Virus record (IMG/VR): IMGVR_UViG_3300021959_000022
Coordinates: 17,608-81,607 of that record
Source of the DNA: a virus
Strand: one strand, 5' to 3'
Length of the DNA stretch: 64,000 bases
The notes under the pieces are model-generated. The model was not told the origin of the DNA. It saw only the letters and a list, made by a program, of their open reading frames with translations, and ran no database searches. The translations under genes were made by a program, and so were the position numbers. This document shows, in pieces, positions 23,973 to 32,779 of this stretch. Position 1 is the stretch's first letter. Each line of letters starts with the position of its first letter.

Positions 23973-24892
23973 AACAAGTAAAAATTGCAGACTGCGACAT
24001 AGTTTTCCTGTCATACGATGAACCAAACTGCGAACAGAATTGGGCAGACTTGGCGGCCAAAGTGCCATGGGCCAAACGAGTGCATGGCGTCAAAGGACCT
24101 GACAGAGCACACAAAGAATGTGCCATGATCGCAGAAACGGACAGATTCGTCACAGTGGATGGAGATTCCATCATTGATCCGAGATTCATTGAACAGATCA
24201 TCACTGTGGAAGATGACGTGGACGTCGAAAATTCCGTGCTGTCATGGTGTGGACAAAATTCCGTGAATGGCCTGCTGTATGGCAACGGTGGCCTCAAGGG
24301 TTGGCCCAAACATTATGTGTTGACCATGAAGAGCCATGAAGCCGCTGACACAGATCGTGCTCGAGTTGATTTTTGTTGGGAAGGAAACTACATTCATTTG
24401 AACAAGTGTTTCTGTAAGACAGTGATCAATTCAACTCCCGAACAGGCATGGCGGGCAGGATTCAGGGAAGGCGTCAAGATGACGCTGGATCGTGGGTTAA
24501 AAGTTGATCCGCATGCCATCAATCAAAATCATTGGAAGAACATGGACAGATTGTACATATGGCAGATGGTGGGCGCTGATGTTGACAACGGATTGTGGGC
24601 CATCCTTGGAGCAAGGCAGGGATCATATCTGACCAATCTCACAGACTTTGATTGGGTACAGATCAGGGATTCGGACTACCTAAGCACATACTTCAAGAGC
24701 GAAGTTTCCACCACCATAAATGACGCTAATATCATGGAAAAAATACATGAGTATGGTCGATCTTTGGTGGAACAACTACACTTCCCCATCGCTGTGGAAC
24801 CGCTGAGTCCACAGCAGAGCATATTCCACAAGTCGGTGTACAGGAATCCGGAAAGGACCATCAAGGGATTTATGGACTACACAAATGGATGA
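23969..24892 (+). CDS. Glycosyltransferase-like protein (307 aa)
   Basis: The N-terminus DIVFLSYDEPNCEQNWADL, then AKRVHGVKGPDRAH, TVDGDSIIDP (D64-G-D66) and NSVNGLLYGNGGLKGWPKH form a family that I recognise only by its GT2-like layout (nucleotide-sugar site, DxD). The 30362 gene has the same motifs and is a shorter paralog. The C-terminal 100 residues are specific to this copy. The likely role is sugar transfer in a surface-glycan or virion-decoration pathway. Overlaps the next gene by 8 bases. Confidence 0.6.
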   Translation: MKQVKIADCDIVFLSYDEPNCEQNWADLAAKVPWAKRVHGVKGPDRAHKECAMIAETDRFVTVDGDSIIDPRFIEQIITVEDDVDVENSVLSWCGQNSVNGLLYGNGGLKGWPKHYVLTMKSHEAADTDRARVDFCWEGNYIHLNKCFCKTVINSTPEQAWRAGFREGVKMTLDRGLKVDPHAINQNHWKNMDRLYIWQMVGADVDNGLWAILGARQGSYLTNLTDFDWVQIRDSDYLSTYFKSEVSTTINDANIMEKIHEYGRSLVEQLHFPIAVEPLSPQQSIFHKSVYRNPERTIKGFMDYTNG

Positions 24893-26285
24893 GTTTCAGG
24901 ACGTTAAAAAATTTTCCAATGAGTTGGATGCTATCAGTCCCAGCATGTGTTTCGCCAAATGGAAGCAGGTCACACTACATCTGCAAACAGGACACAATCA
25001 TTCATGCCATCACCCCAAGACACACAAGACACCCATCGAAGAATTAAAGCAGGATCCTTCTGCCCTACACAACACAGAGTTCAAAAAATCACAGCGAGCA
25101 CTCATGCTCAAAGGACAGAGACCCGCAGAGTGTGACTACTGCTGGCGAGTGGAAGATTCGTCACCCAACAAACAGGTTTTGTCTGACAGATACACCAAGA
25201 GTTATGAACCATGGGCACAGGATTATCGTGATGAGATCGTAAAGACTGGCACGGGCAACATCAATCCTTCGTATCTTGAAGTTTCGTTTTCCAATGTGTG
25301 TAATTTCAAATGTTCCTACTGTGCGCCTGAGATATCCTCAAAGTGGATGGAAGAAATCAAACAGCATGGAGCGTACCCCACTTCCACGAGATTCAATAAT
25401 TTGGAAAACGTGGAAAAACAAAACAAGATGCCCATACCACACAAAGACCCAAATCCATATGTGGACGCTTTTTGGGAATGGTGGCCCGAGCTGTACAAGG
25501 ATCTGAGGGTGTTTAGGATCACGGGCGGAGAGCCGTTGATGACCAAGAACACGTTCAAGGTGCTGGACTATGTGATAGAAAATCCAAATCCCAAGATATC
25601 GATCAACATCAACTCCAATCTGTGTGTGCCCAAAGACATATTAGACAAATTCATAGAAAAAGTCAAAAGGATACAAGGCGAAAACATGATCGCACAGTTC
25701 CAATTGTACACATCTAATGAAGCCAAAGGATCGAGGGCAGAATATATAAGACACGGGTTAGATTACAACCAATGGTTGGATAATTGTAGACGTATTTTAT
25801 CTGAAATCCCCAAATCCAAACTCACAAACATGGCCACATACAATGCTCTCAGTGTGACATCATTCCAAGAATTCATGCAGGATTGGTTACAGTTGAGAAA
25901 AGAATTCATGTCTGGTCCTGAAAGACGCAATCCTGTCAGCCTTGATGTGGCATATCTGAGATGGCCATGGCATCAAAACATACACATCCTGCCCAAATCC
26001 TACAGACAAATGATTGAATCACAGGTGACTTGGATGTACCAAAACAAGGAAGTTGGCGATTGGCCTCCACTGTGTGGCAATGGTTGGTATGATCATGAAA
26101 TCAATAGAATGAAACGCATATATTTTGTGGCCAAGCAAGGTCCGGATCAATCATTTGATGTTGAACAGGCCAAGAAAGATTTTGTTAAGTTTGTGGATGA
26201 ACATGATCGCAGACGTGGCACGAACTTTTTAAAAACATTTCCTGAAATGACTGCTTTCTATCATGAGGTGAAAGATGCAATTTGA
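24885..26285 (+). CDS. Radical SAM protein with N-terminal Cys-rich region (466 aa)
   Basis: The radical SAM cluster motif C139-x3-C143-x2-C146 (CNFKCSYC) is followed by ITGGEPLMTKNTF, the SAM-binding GGE motif. In front lies a Cys-rich region (C22, C41, C83-x2-C86; ending ECDYCWRVED) like the auxiliary-cluster region of the twitch/SPASM group of radical SAM proteins, here placed before the core. Such proteins often modify peptides or glycans, but the substrate cannot be read from sequence. The 26897 gene is a close paralog, and a 2OG oxygenase gene lies between the two. Confidence 0.85.
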   Translation: MDEFQDVKKFSNELDAISPSMCFAKWKQVTLHLQTGHNHSCHHPKTHKTPIEELKQDPSALHNTEFKKSQRALMLKGQRPAECDYCWRVEDSSPNKQVLSDRYTKSYEPWAQDYRDEIVKTGTGNINPSYLEVSFSNVCNFKCSYCAPEISSKWMEEIKQHGAYPTSTRFNNLENVEKQNKMPIPHKDPNPYVDAFWEWWPELYKDLRVFRITGGEPLMTKNTFKVLDYVIENPNPKISININSNLCVPKDILDKFIEKVKRIQGENMIAQFQLYTSNEAKGSRAEYIRHGLDYNQWLDNCRRILSEIPKSKLTNMATYNALSVTSFQEFMQDWLQLRKEFMSGPERRNPVSLDVAYLRWPWHQNIHILPKSYRQMIESQVTWMYQNKEVGDWPPLCGNGWYDHEINRMKRIYFVAKQGPDQSFDVEQAKKDFVKFVDEHDRRRGTNFLKTFPEMTAFYHEVKDAI

Positions 26286-26907
26286 TTATATATTAGATAA
26301 TATAGCCAAAGCAGAACTCAAACTCAAACCATGGCCATACATCTCAGTACAAAATTTCCTCAAGGAAGAACATTTGCAACTTTTTATCGATGATTGGCAC
26401 AGCATTGATTGGTTAGAGCATGAAGATAAAAAGGAAGAGTACAAGAGAAATTGGGAAGAACCAAACTGGGTGCGTGATTATTATTCTGAAGAGCACAGCA
26501 AAGAATTAAAAAACTTTTTATCAAGTTTTGAAGTGTTTGACATCATGCAACAGAAATTTGATAGATGGTTTGATTGGAAAAACATATGGGTAAAACGCAT
26601 GTTCAAACGTGATGATCCTGGATGCGGCGATTACAGTCACACAGATGTTTGGATTCATTCGTACATGGTGTTACAAATCTTTTTTCCTGATCAATCATAT
26701 GATAAATTTGGCACAGTGTTGCAGGAATATGAGCATCAGCCACATGATGAAGCAGTTGAACTTCCTCTAAGGAGGAACCAAATGTCGGGTTTTGCAAACA
26801 CACCAACTACTTGGCATGCGGTCAGACCGGGCAACAGGCTAAGGAAAAGTTACATCCAAAGATTTTTATACAAGGACGGACACAACCCATATTACAATGA
26901 GCAGTGA
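26275..26907 (+). CDS. 2OG-Fe(II) oxygenase-like protein (210 aa)
   Basis: Iron ligand motif H-x-D in YSHTDVWIHSYMVLQIFF, distal His in TTWHAVRPGN and an Arg-rich strand (RLRKSYIQRFL) that would bind 2-oxoglutarate. Length and motif spacing fit the prolyl-hydroxylase-like cupin oxygenases common in marine phages. Flanked by two paralogous radical SAM genes with overlaps of 11 bases on each side, so the three proteins probably act together. Hydroxylation substrate unknown. Confidence 0.7.
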   Translation: MQFDYILDNIAKAELKLKPWPYISVQNFLKEEHLQLFIDDWHSIDWLEHEDKKEEYKRNWEEPNWVRDYYSEEHSKELKNFLSSFEVFDIMQQKFDRWFDWKNIWVKRMFKRDDPGCGDYSHTDVWIHSYMVLQIFFPDQSYDKFGTVLQEYEHQPHDEAVELPLRRNQMSGFANTPTTWHAVRPGNRLRKSYIQRFLYKDGHNPYYNEQ

Positions 26908-28306
26908 TTTATACAATTGGCGTAAAAAAACATTAGACTCTGTGAGTCCTTCTTTCTGTGCGGCCAAATGGTTGAATGCTTCCATACATTTGGGCCATGG
27001 CTACACACATTCCTGTCATTTGCCCATACCACATCCCATAGATCGTGAAGCCATCAAAACAGATCCTTCTGCCATCCACAACACAGAACACAAGAAGAAA
27101 CAGCGAGCCAAGATGCTGTCAGGCATCAGACCCGCTGAGTGTGAATACTGCTGGAAGATTGAAGACATCGGTAGAGAAAACATTTCAGACAGGGTGTACA
27201 AATCCAAGATATACAATCAAGAAGACATTGATGCCATAGCCAAACTGCCACCACAACAGAATGTGATGCCAAGGACACTGGAGATATCATTCGATCGTGT
27301 GTGCAACTTTGCTTGTTCATACTGCAACGCCGGCTATTCCACCACCTGGGGCAAGGACATCAAGACAAATGGAGCCTATCAAAATTTGGTCACAGATGGT
27401 GCGGGTGCTTATCACAACACGGGTGAATGGGCAGAACCATACGGACCATTAAATGAAGGCAATCCCTATGTGGAAGCATTCTTCCGTTGGTGGCCAGAAC
27501 TTTCTAAACACCTACAAGAGTTACGAATAACTGGTGGCGAGCCCATGATGGGCAACGGATTATGGCGACTACTCCAATCCATGTCCAAACAATCATTGCC
27601 ATCGATGAGATTCGCGGTGAACAGCAATTTGGGTATCAAGAAAGAACTTTTGAACAAATTGATTGGATACACACATCAATTGGACGTCAAGTCTTTCGAT
27701 TTGTACACTTCTTGTGAAGCATACGGCACACAGGCGGAATACATCCGCGATGGATTGAATTACAACGAATGGAGATCGAATCTTGTGGCTTTCATGGACA
27801 ATGCAAATTTTAGATCAGTGACTATGATGATGACGATAACTTCTTTGAGTCTATTTTCTATTGTTGATTTTATGGATGATATGATCGAGTTGAAAGAAAA
27901 ATACGGTCACAATCGACCTTTGCTTGATCTAAACATATTAAGGTGGCCGTCATTTATGAGTCCTCTGGCATTACCTGATGACATCAAAGATTATTGCAGA
28001 ACAAAATTAAAATATTGGTATGCCACCCATAAGCATCATGAATTACTGGGTGAAGGTGAGTTGGCACAGATACAAAGATTGATTGACTACATAGAAACAG
28101 TGGATAAACCACATCGCAGAACCACAGAAGACAAGGCCAAACTACAGGCAGATTTTAAAAGTTTTTATCAACAATATGATCAGAGACGTGGCAAAGACAT
28201 CAACAAGGCCTTTCCACCTGTACTAACTGACTGGCTGAACACTGTTGAAATACAGCATAAAGAATCCAAAACCATATCACAGGGTATTTCTAACTATGAA
28301 GATTAA
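26897..28306 (+). CDS. Radical SAM protein with N-terminal Cys-rich region, paralog (469 aa)
   Basis: Same layout as the 24885 gene: an N-terminal SPSFCAAKW, HSCHLPIPH and ECEYCWKIED region, then the CNFACSYCNAGYSTTWG cluster motif and RITGGEPMMG. The C-terminus (YDQRRGKDINKAFP) also matches the paralog (HDRRRGTNFLKTFPE). The gene pair encloses a 2OG oxygenase gene. A duplication with different target specificity is likely. The reaction is unknown. Confidence 0.85.
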   Translation: MSSDLYNWRKKTLDSVSPSFCAAKWLNASIHLGHGYTHSCHLPIPHPIDREAIKTDPSAIHNTEHKKKQRAKMLSGIRPAECEYCWKIEDIGRENISDRVYKSKIYNQEDIDAIAKLPPQQNVMPRTLEISFDRVCNFACSYCNAGYSTTWGKDIKTNGAYQNLVTDGAGAYHNTGEWAEPYGPLNEGNPYVEAFFRWWPELSKHLQELRITGGEPMMGNGLWRLLQSMSKQSLPSMRFAVNSNLGIKKELLNKLIGYTHQLDVKSFDLYTSCEAYGTQAEYIRDGLNYNEWRSNLVAFMDNANFRSVTMMMTITSLSLFSIVDFMDDMIELKEKYGHNRPLLDLNILRWPSFMSPLALPDDIKDYCRTKLKYWYATHKHHELLGEGELAQIQRLIDYIETVDKPHRRTTEDKAKLQADFKSFYQQYDQRRGKDINKAFPPVLTDWLNTVEIQHKESKTISQGISNYED

Positions 28307-29570
28307 TGTTGCATATGATAGGTTGGGTGAGTATAATCTATCTCACACGGAACTCCATGATCGTTTCAAGAATGCACCAAAATGGATAGAGTTTGACTTT
28401 GATCAAGTCGAGGAAAACACAATACAATATTTTTGCTCCAAGAATGAAAAATTTGTGTACAATCTCGGCACCATCGGTGGACCAAAATGGTGGTTGTGTG
28501 GCGGCAAAGGCAAATTGTTTGACTACTTTTCTACCGAATTGATTGCACAAGCACAACAAGGCAATGCTTGGATACACATTGATCAATCCATGGAGGGATT
28601 TCCCCTTTTAGAAATTCAAACACCATACAACAAAACAAGGATAGTTGATGCATTTAAAATGTTGCATGATAATCTTGAAACCTATAATATCAATCCGAGT
28701 CAATTGATCTACAGCACATCCAATTTGATAGAAAGATACAATTATCATTCTTGGTGCAGGGAACACAATGTGAGTAAAAAATTCCATATGGTCATTATAC
28801 CGTTTTTTGCCTGTGCGACTCAGCAGAGTGGATTCTTTGATTGGGTGGATAGACCAGACTACAGAGATGATCCGCACAATGTTCTGCTCCAAGATCAGAT
28901 CAACTATAAGGCCACACACGAAATTTCACTGCTGAACTGTTTGAATCGTGTGCAAAGGACACACAGAGCACCGTTCGTGGCCATGCTAAATTACTATAAT
29001 TTGATCGAAGGAAATATAGTGAGCCATGACAATCTTGAAACTCATTTGAAAAACACAATTAAAATTTACAATTGGTCGGATCATCCTTCTTTCAATGACC
29101 CTAATTTTTCCGATTTGAAATCTAAACTTCCTTTGACGTATGACATGAAAGATTTTTCTGTAAATCATGCACAAAATTTGAACAAGGAAATATATCTTAA
29201 AACATATGTGAGTGTGATTACTGAAACTCTTTATGAAGATTGGAAACCAACAGTGTTCTTTTCTGAAAAGATATTCAAACCCATGAGAGCACATCACCCA
29301 TTTATATTAGTGTGCCATCAACACGGCCTGCATTGGCTTAAAAGATTAGGGTTTAAAACTTTTAACCAATGGTGGGATGAATCCTACGATGATGAATCCG
29401 ATCCAGTAAAAAGAATGGAAAAAGTTTGCATGGTTTTGAAAGATCTCAAAAAGTTATCTGTGCATGAATGGGTATGGTTGTATGAACAAATGAGCGAAAC
29501 ACTGACACACAATTACAACCATTTATTGAATACTAAGTGGTTCCAAGGAAAATATCATGACATCTTTTAA
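28296..29570 (+). CDS. Putative glycosyltransferase (GT10-like C-terminus, 424 aa)
   Basis: The start at 28296 (ATG overlapping the upstream stop) is preferred to an earlier in-frame ATG at 28245 that lies deep inside the previous gene. The C-terminal part carries YVSVITETLYEDW, FFSEKIFKPMRAHHPFILV and GFKTFNQWWDESYD. A ..TEK/SEK-x-K/P..HPF.. signature of this type is seen in fucosyltransferase-like enzymes and in a family of uncharacterised phage proteins. The N-terminal 200 residues give no clear motif. Likely a sugar transferase; donor unknown. Confidence 0.5.
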   Translation: MKINVAYDRLGEYNLSHTELHDRFKNAPKWIEFDFDQVEENTIQYFCSKNEKFVYNLGTIGGPKWWLCGGKGKLFDYFSTELIAQAQQGNAWIHIDQSMEGFPLLEIQTPYNKTRIVDAFKMLHDNLETYNINPSQLIYSTSNLIERYNYHSWCREHNVSKKFHMVIIPFFACATQQSGFFDWVDRPDYRDDPHNVLLQDQINYKATHEISLLNCLNRVQRTHRAPFVAMLNYYNLIEGNIVSHDNLETHLKNTIKIYNWSDHPSFNDPNFSDLKSKLPLTYDMKDFSVNHAQNLNKEIYLKTYVSVITETLYEDWKPTVFFSEKIFKPMRAHHPFILVCHQHGLHWLKRLGFKTFNQWWDESYDDESDPVKRMEKVCMVLKDLKKLSVHEWVWLYEQMSETLTHNYNHLLNTKWFQGKYHDIF

Positions 29571-30369
29571 AAGAGTGTTTTGTTTTGGTTGTTCGTTCAC
29601 AGAGTATCAATGGCCCACGTGGGCGACCATTCTGCAAAAAGATCTCGATGTACCTGTGTACAATTGGGGGCTGTGTGGCATAGGCAACAGGGGAATACTT
29701 TCCAAAATGGTGCAGGCAGATGTCAAGCATGGTTTCAACCAAGATGATCTAATCATGGTGGTTTGGACTTCATGGACCAGAGAGGACAGATACATCCAGG
29801 GGCATTGGCGTAATCATGGTAATTTGCTCAACCAGGATTTCTATGACAGGAACTTCATCAGCAGATATTGGGATTGGGAAAACGATATAATCAACAACTC
29901 AACCTGCATAATCTCTGCCAATCTTGCTTACAAACCATGGTTAAATGGATCGATTGTAAAAACTGATAAACCACAAGATCTTTACATACCAAATCAAACA
30001 GACAAGGACAAGATAGAACTGCAAAACCAGAGGAACATGATAGATTTTTATGTGTCAAAATTACCAAAGATGCAATACTTTGACATGAACGAGAATTCGT
30101 ATTATAATAACACAACAACAGATGGTCATCCGGATATTATGTTGCACAAAAAATTTGTTTTAGAAAAAATTTATCAACCATTGGGTATAGAAATGAAGAA
30201 TACCACCCATCAAGACATACAAACATTCTATGATCATGCTGTTGAAAAGTTTTCTTCCTTCAAAGATCAAAAGTATGCTTGGGAAAAAATGGTAGATGCC
30301 TGCAAGGATCTTTGGCACCACGGAGATTGGCAGAGATCGAGGATAGACGATTGGAACACAAATGTATGA
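29557..30369 (+). CDS. SGNH-hydrolase-like protein (270 aa)
   Basis: The N-terminal FCFGCSFTEYQWP resembles block I of SGNH/GDSL hydrolases (Ser nucleophile in GCSFT), NWGLCGIGNRGI carries the Gly and Asn of blocks II/III, and TDGHPDIMLHKK would give the Asp-x-x-His pair. Such proteins remove or transfer acyl groups on glycans; here it could add or trim acetyl groups in the glycosylation pathway. The overlap with both neighbours puts it in the operon. The class is fairly sure, the reaction is not. Confidence 0.6.
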   Translation: MTSFKRVFCFGCSFTEYQWPTWATILQKDLDVPVYNWGLCGIGNRGILSKMVQADVKHGFNQDDLIMVVWTSWTREDRYIQGHWRNHGNLLNQDFYDRNFISRYWDWENDIINNSTCIISANLAYKPWLNGSIVKTDKPQDLYIPNQTDKDKIELQNQRNMIDFYVSKLPKMQYFDMNENSYYNNTTTDGHPDIMLHKKFVLEKIYQPLGIEMKNTTHQDIQTFYDHAVEKFSSFKDQKYAWEKMVDACKDLWHHGDWQRSRIDDWNTNV

Positions 30370-31042
30370 TGTAATCTTTATAAGTTACAATGAACCGGCC
30401 GCTGATCAGGCCTGGAAAAAATTATTAGCAAGATGTCCGATGGCCAAAAGGGTGCATGGAATCAAAGGCATACACAACGCTCACGTGGCGGGCGCCAAAT
30501 TGGCATTCACAAAAATGGTATGGTTTGTTGATGCTGATGCTGACGTGATGGATGATTTCGACTTTGGATACACAGTCAGCCAATGGGATTTAGAAACAGT
30601 GCATGTGTGGAGATCACAAAATCCTGTGAACGGATTGATATATGGCTATGGAGGACTCAAACTGTTTCCAAGGCACTTGACAATCAATCAAGACACTTCG
30701 AGACCCGACATGACAACATCGCTGTCAAAAAGTTTTAAAGCAATGAAAACAATTTCATGTACTACAGCGTTTAATGTTGATCCTTTCAATACATTTAAAT
30801 CTGCTTTCAGAGAATGCTGTAAGTTATCGTCAAAGGTAATTGACAGACAAAAGGACACAGAAACAGAACACAGATTGGATGTATGGTGTACTGTAGGCGA
30901 AGACAAGCCATTCGGCAAGTATGCTCTGCAAGGAGCCCAACTCGGTCGTCAGTATGGGTACGACAACAAAAATGATGTTCAGGCATTATACAAAATTAAT
31001 GATTATGAATGGTTAAAGGAGCAGTTTGATGGATCCTGTTGA
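30362..31042 (+). CDS. Glycosyltransferase-like protein, short paralog (226 aa)
   Basis: The start YDVIFISYNEPAADQAWKKL, then AKRVHGIKGIHNAH, MVWFVDADADVMDD and NPVNGLIYGYGGLKLFPRH repeat the motif order of the 23969 gene. D-x-D in VDADADV would bind the nucleotide sugar. At 226 residues it lacks the C-terminal part of the longer paralog, which may mean a different acceptor. Overlaps the SGNH-like and the methyltransferase-like genes. Confidence 0.6.
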   Translation: MYDVIFISYNEPAADQAWKKLLARCPMAKRVHGIKGIHNAHVAGAKLAFTKMVWFVDADADVMDDFDFGYTVSQWDLETVHVWRSQNPVNGLIYGYGGLKLFPRHLTINQDTSRPDMTTSLSKSFKAMKTISCTTAFNVDPFNTFKSAFRECCKLSSKVIDRQKDTETEHRLDVWCTVGEDKPFGKYALQGAQLGRQYGYDNKNDVQALYKINDYEWLKEQFDGSC

Positions 31043-31931
31043 AATACTGTCGAGGTGTAAACTACTTTTCGAGGAAAACCAACAGTTCGATGACCTAAGG
31101 AAATCTGTCGTAAATCAAGATCTCAACAGCATCTTTAGACACATTGGTGATGACAAGTTTGAAGATCTTAGGAAAGCAGTTGTAGAAAATAATTTACACA
31201 GTCTTTTTAGACTGCTGGGTGACGAACATGAAGATTTGAGGAAAATGGTGATAGAAAAAAATCATTTTTCATTGATTAGATCATTGCAGAATTTATCCGA
31301 TTCGAGGATGATAGATGTGTTCGACATGATAACCAAGGATGAAACCATTGATCCGGACTGCGTGAGCAGGAGTCAGATACGATGCAAAAAATGGTTGGTT
31401 GAAGAATTGGAAAAACACAACTTGGACTTGGGCACTGTGTTCTTGTGTGCGGGTTGGTATGGTTTGTTGGCTGTGATGATGTTCGAATCTAAACTCAAAT
31501 TCACTAAGATAAGAAACTTCGATGTGGATGACAAGTGTAGGTTGATCGCTGAAAAGTTTAACAATCCGTGGGTGGTAGATGATTGGAAGTACAAACACTG
31601 CACCCAAGACATCCATGAAATAAATTATGACACACATGTCTACAATGTGTTGCGTGGAAATGGCACTCCTTGTGAATTGACCGACTCACCAGATACCATC
31701 ATCAACACCAGTTGTGAACACATAGAAAATTTTGATGCATGGTACAGCAAAATCCCCGCTGGCAAGTTGGTGATACTGCAAACAAACAATTACAAAGACA
31801 TCCAAGAACACATCAACTGCGTCAAGGATGTAGACGAGTTCGTTGGGCAAACACCCATGAACCAAAGACTGTTCCACGGAGAACTCGAAACCCCTAATTA
31901 CAAAAGGTTTATGACATTTGGATACAAGTAA
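31026..31931 (+). CDS. Putative SAM-dependent methyltransferase with N-terminal repeats (301 aa)
   Basis: Residues 21-90 hold three tandem repeats of 23-24 residues with the pattern DLRKxVVxxxLxSxFRxLGD (start Asp at 23, 47, 70). The rest looks like a class I methyltransferase fold: VFLCAGWYGLLAVMM as a possible SAM-binding loop, then IRNFDVDDKCRLIAEKF with an acidic residue at the end of strand 2, and TIINTSCEHIENFDAWY as motif IV. The Gly-rich loop is unusual, so the class is likely but not certain. The repeats may bind a partner protein or the substrate. Confidence 0.55.
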   Translation: MMDPVEILSRCKLLFEENQQFDDLRKSVVNQDLNSIFRHIGDDKFEDLRKAVVENNLHSLFRLLGDEHEDLRKMVIEKNHFSLIRSLQNLSDSRMIDVFDMITKDETIDPDCVSRSQIRCKKWLVEELEKHNLDLGTVFLCAGWYGLLAVMMFESKLKFTKIRNFDVDDKCRLIAEKFNNPWVVDDWKYKHCTQDIHEINYDTHVYNVLRGNGTPCELTDSPDTIINTSCEHIENFDAWYSKIPAGKLVILQTNNYKDIQEHINCVKDVDEFVGQTPMNQRLFHGELETPNYKRFMTFGYK

Positions 31932-31947
31932 TCTCACTCTCAGACAA

Positions 31948-32139
31948 ATGCAAATGGAGTCTGCCCGGGCGTTAGTGGTCATGGAAGCAACCAATAACAA
32001 TCTTTCCAAGTTCAACCACACAGCCAGCCACGACAGCCAAAATTGGTACAGAGCCGTGATAGAATGGTATGTTGATCAATACGGAGATCTGCCCAGCAAG
32101 ACAGGTCCGGCCAAAGATGTCAAATTATTGGCCGAATAA
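31948..32139 (+). CDS. Small hypothetical protein (63 aa)
   Basis: Not recognised. The frame is open from a TTG at 31918 (73 residues), but the ATG at 31948 (MQMESARALVVM) is a more likely start. The protein is hydrophilic and ends PAKDVKLLAE. A late-like motif overlaps its stop codon. Among enzymes that may modify peptides, a short protein such as this is a candidate substrate or adaptor, though nothing in its sequence proves it. Confidence 0.5.
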   Translation: MQMESARALVVMEATNNNLSKFNHTASHDSQNWYRAVIEWYVDQYGDLPSKTGPAKDVKLLAE

Positions 32140-32142
32140 ATA
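32135..32142 (+). promoter_or_regulatory. T4-late-like promoter AATAAATA
   Basis: AATAAATA matches 7 of 8 bases of the T4 late consensus and ends 5 bases before the ATG at 32148. It is the only such motif I noticed inside the enzyme block. It would allow late expression of the nitroreductase-like gene and genes downstream. Confidence 0.5.
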
Positions 32143-32147
32143 TCCAT

Positions 32148-32771
32148 ATGCAATGGGAAGATATTCTAAAATCCAAACATCAAACATTTACTTTTACTGA
32201 TCGAGTTCCTGACAAATCATTAATAGACAAGATAGTCCAGGAAATCCATGCCAAGTGCCCGTCAAAACAGAACAGAGTGCTGTATGATCTTAAAATATTA
32301 GATTGGTCCGACGAAGAACTTCGTTTGGATTTGTACAAGAGCACAGAACGAGACCCTAATGGAAGGAGGGCCGGCGAGTACAATCCTCAGACGTTAGCCC
32401 CATATCTGTTCGTTTGGTCTGCACGTGAAATAAAACCAATGACAAATTCATACGGTGAAGACTCGAACCCTGAATACAAAGATCCACAATGGCAGTTTAG
32501 TGTTACCAACATGGAGATAGGAATTTGTAGCATGTTCACAGTTTTGTCCGCACAGGCCAAAGGTTTGTCGTCAGGATTCTGCAAGTGCATCCAAACACCA
32601 TCCATAGAAGAAAAATATGGTTTTACACCATTGCTGTTTTTAGGAATTGGTTACAGTTATGATCTACCAAAGAAAATGTTCTATTGTCCTGTGAACAAAA
32701 AAAATATGGAAGTGCCCTATGGCAGTGAGGTAAAGCCAGAGGTTGATTCTTACATATCTTATAGTGTATAA
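32148..32771 (+). CDS. Nitroreductase-like flavoprotein (207 aa)
   Basis: The motif CPSKQNRVLYDLKIL near residue 40 resembles the FMN-phosphate-binding PSxQN stretch of nitroreductases, and the later MEIGICSMFTVLSAQAKGL fits the helix that follows (usual pattern: AAQNLxLAAxxxGLG). Length 207 fits the family. Similar proteins are carried by other marine myoviruses. It would reduce a substrate with NAD(P)H and FMN; which one is not known. It could provide electrons to neighbouring radical SAM or oxygenase proteins (speculative). Confidence 0.55.
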   Translation: MQWEDILKSKHQTFTFTDRVPDKSLIDKIVQEIHAKCPSKQNRVLYDLKILDWSDEELRLDLYKSTERDPNGRRAGEYNPQTLAPYLFVWSAREIKPMTNSYGEDSNPEYKDPQWQFSVTNMEIGICSMFTVLSAQAKGLSSGFCKCIQTPSIEEKYGFTPLLFLGIGYSYDLPKKMFYCPVNKKNMEVPYGSEVKPEVDSYISYSV

Positions 32772-32772
32772 T
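32743..32772 (+). promoter_or_regulatory. Sigma70-like promoter TTGATT-N18-TATAAT
   Basis: TTGATT (32743-32748), an 18-base spacer and a perfect TATAAT (32767-32772) lie across the end of the nitroreductase-like gene. The next ATG (32780) is 7 bases after the -10 box, so the message would be almost leaderless, as at 21365. Confidence 0.55.
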
Positions 32773-32779
32773 AGTTTTA

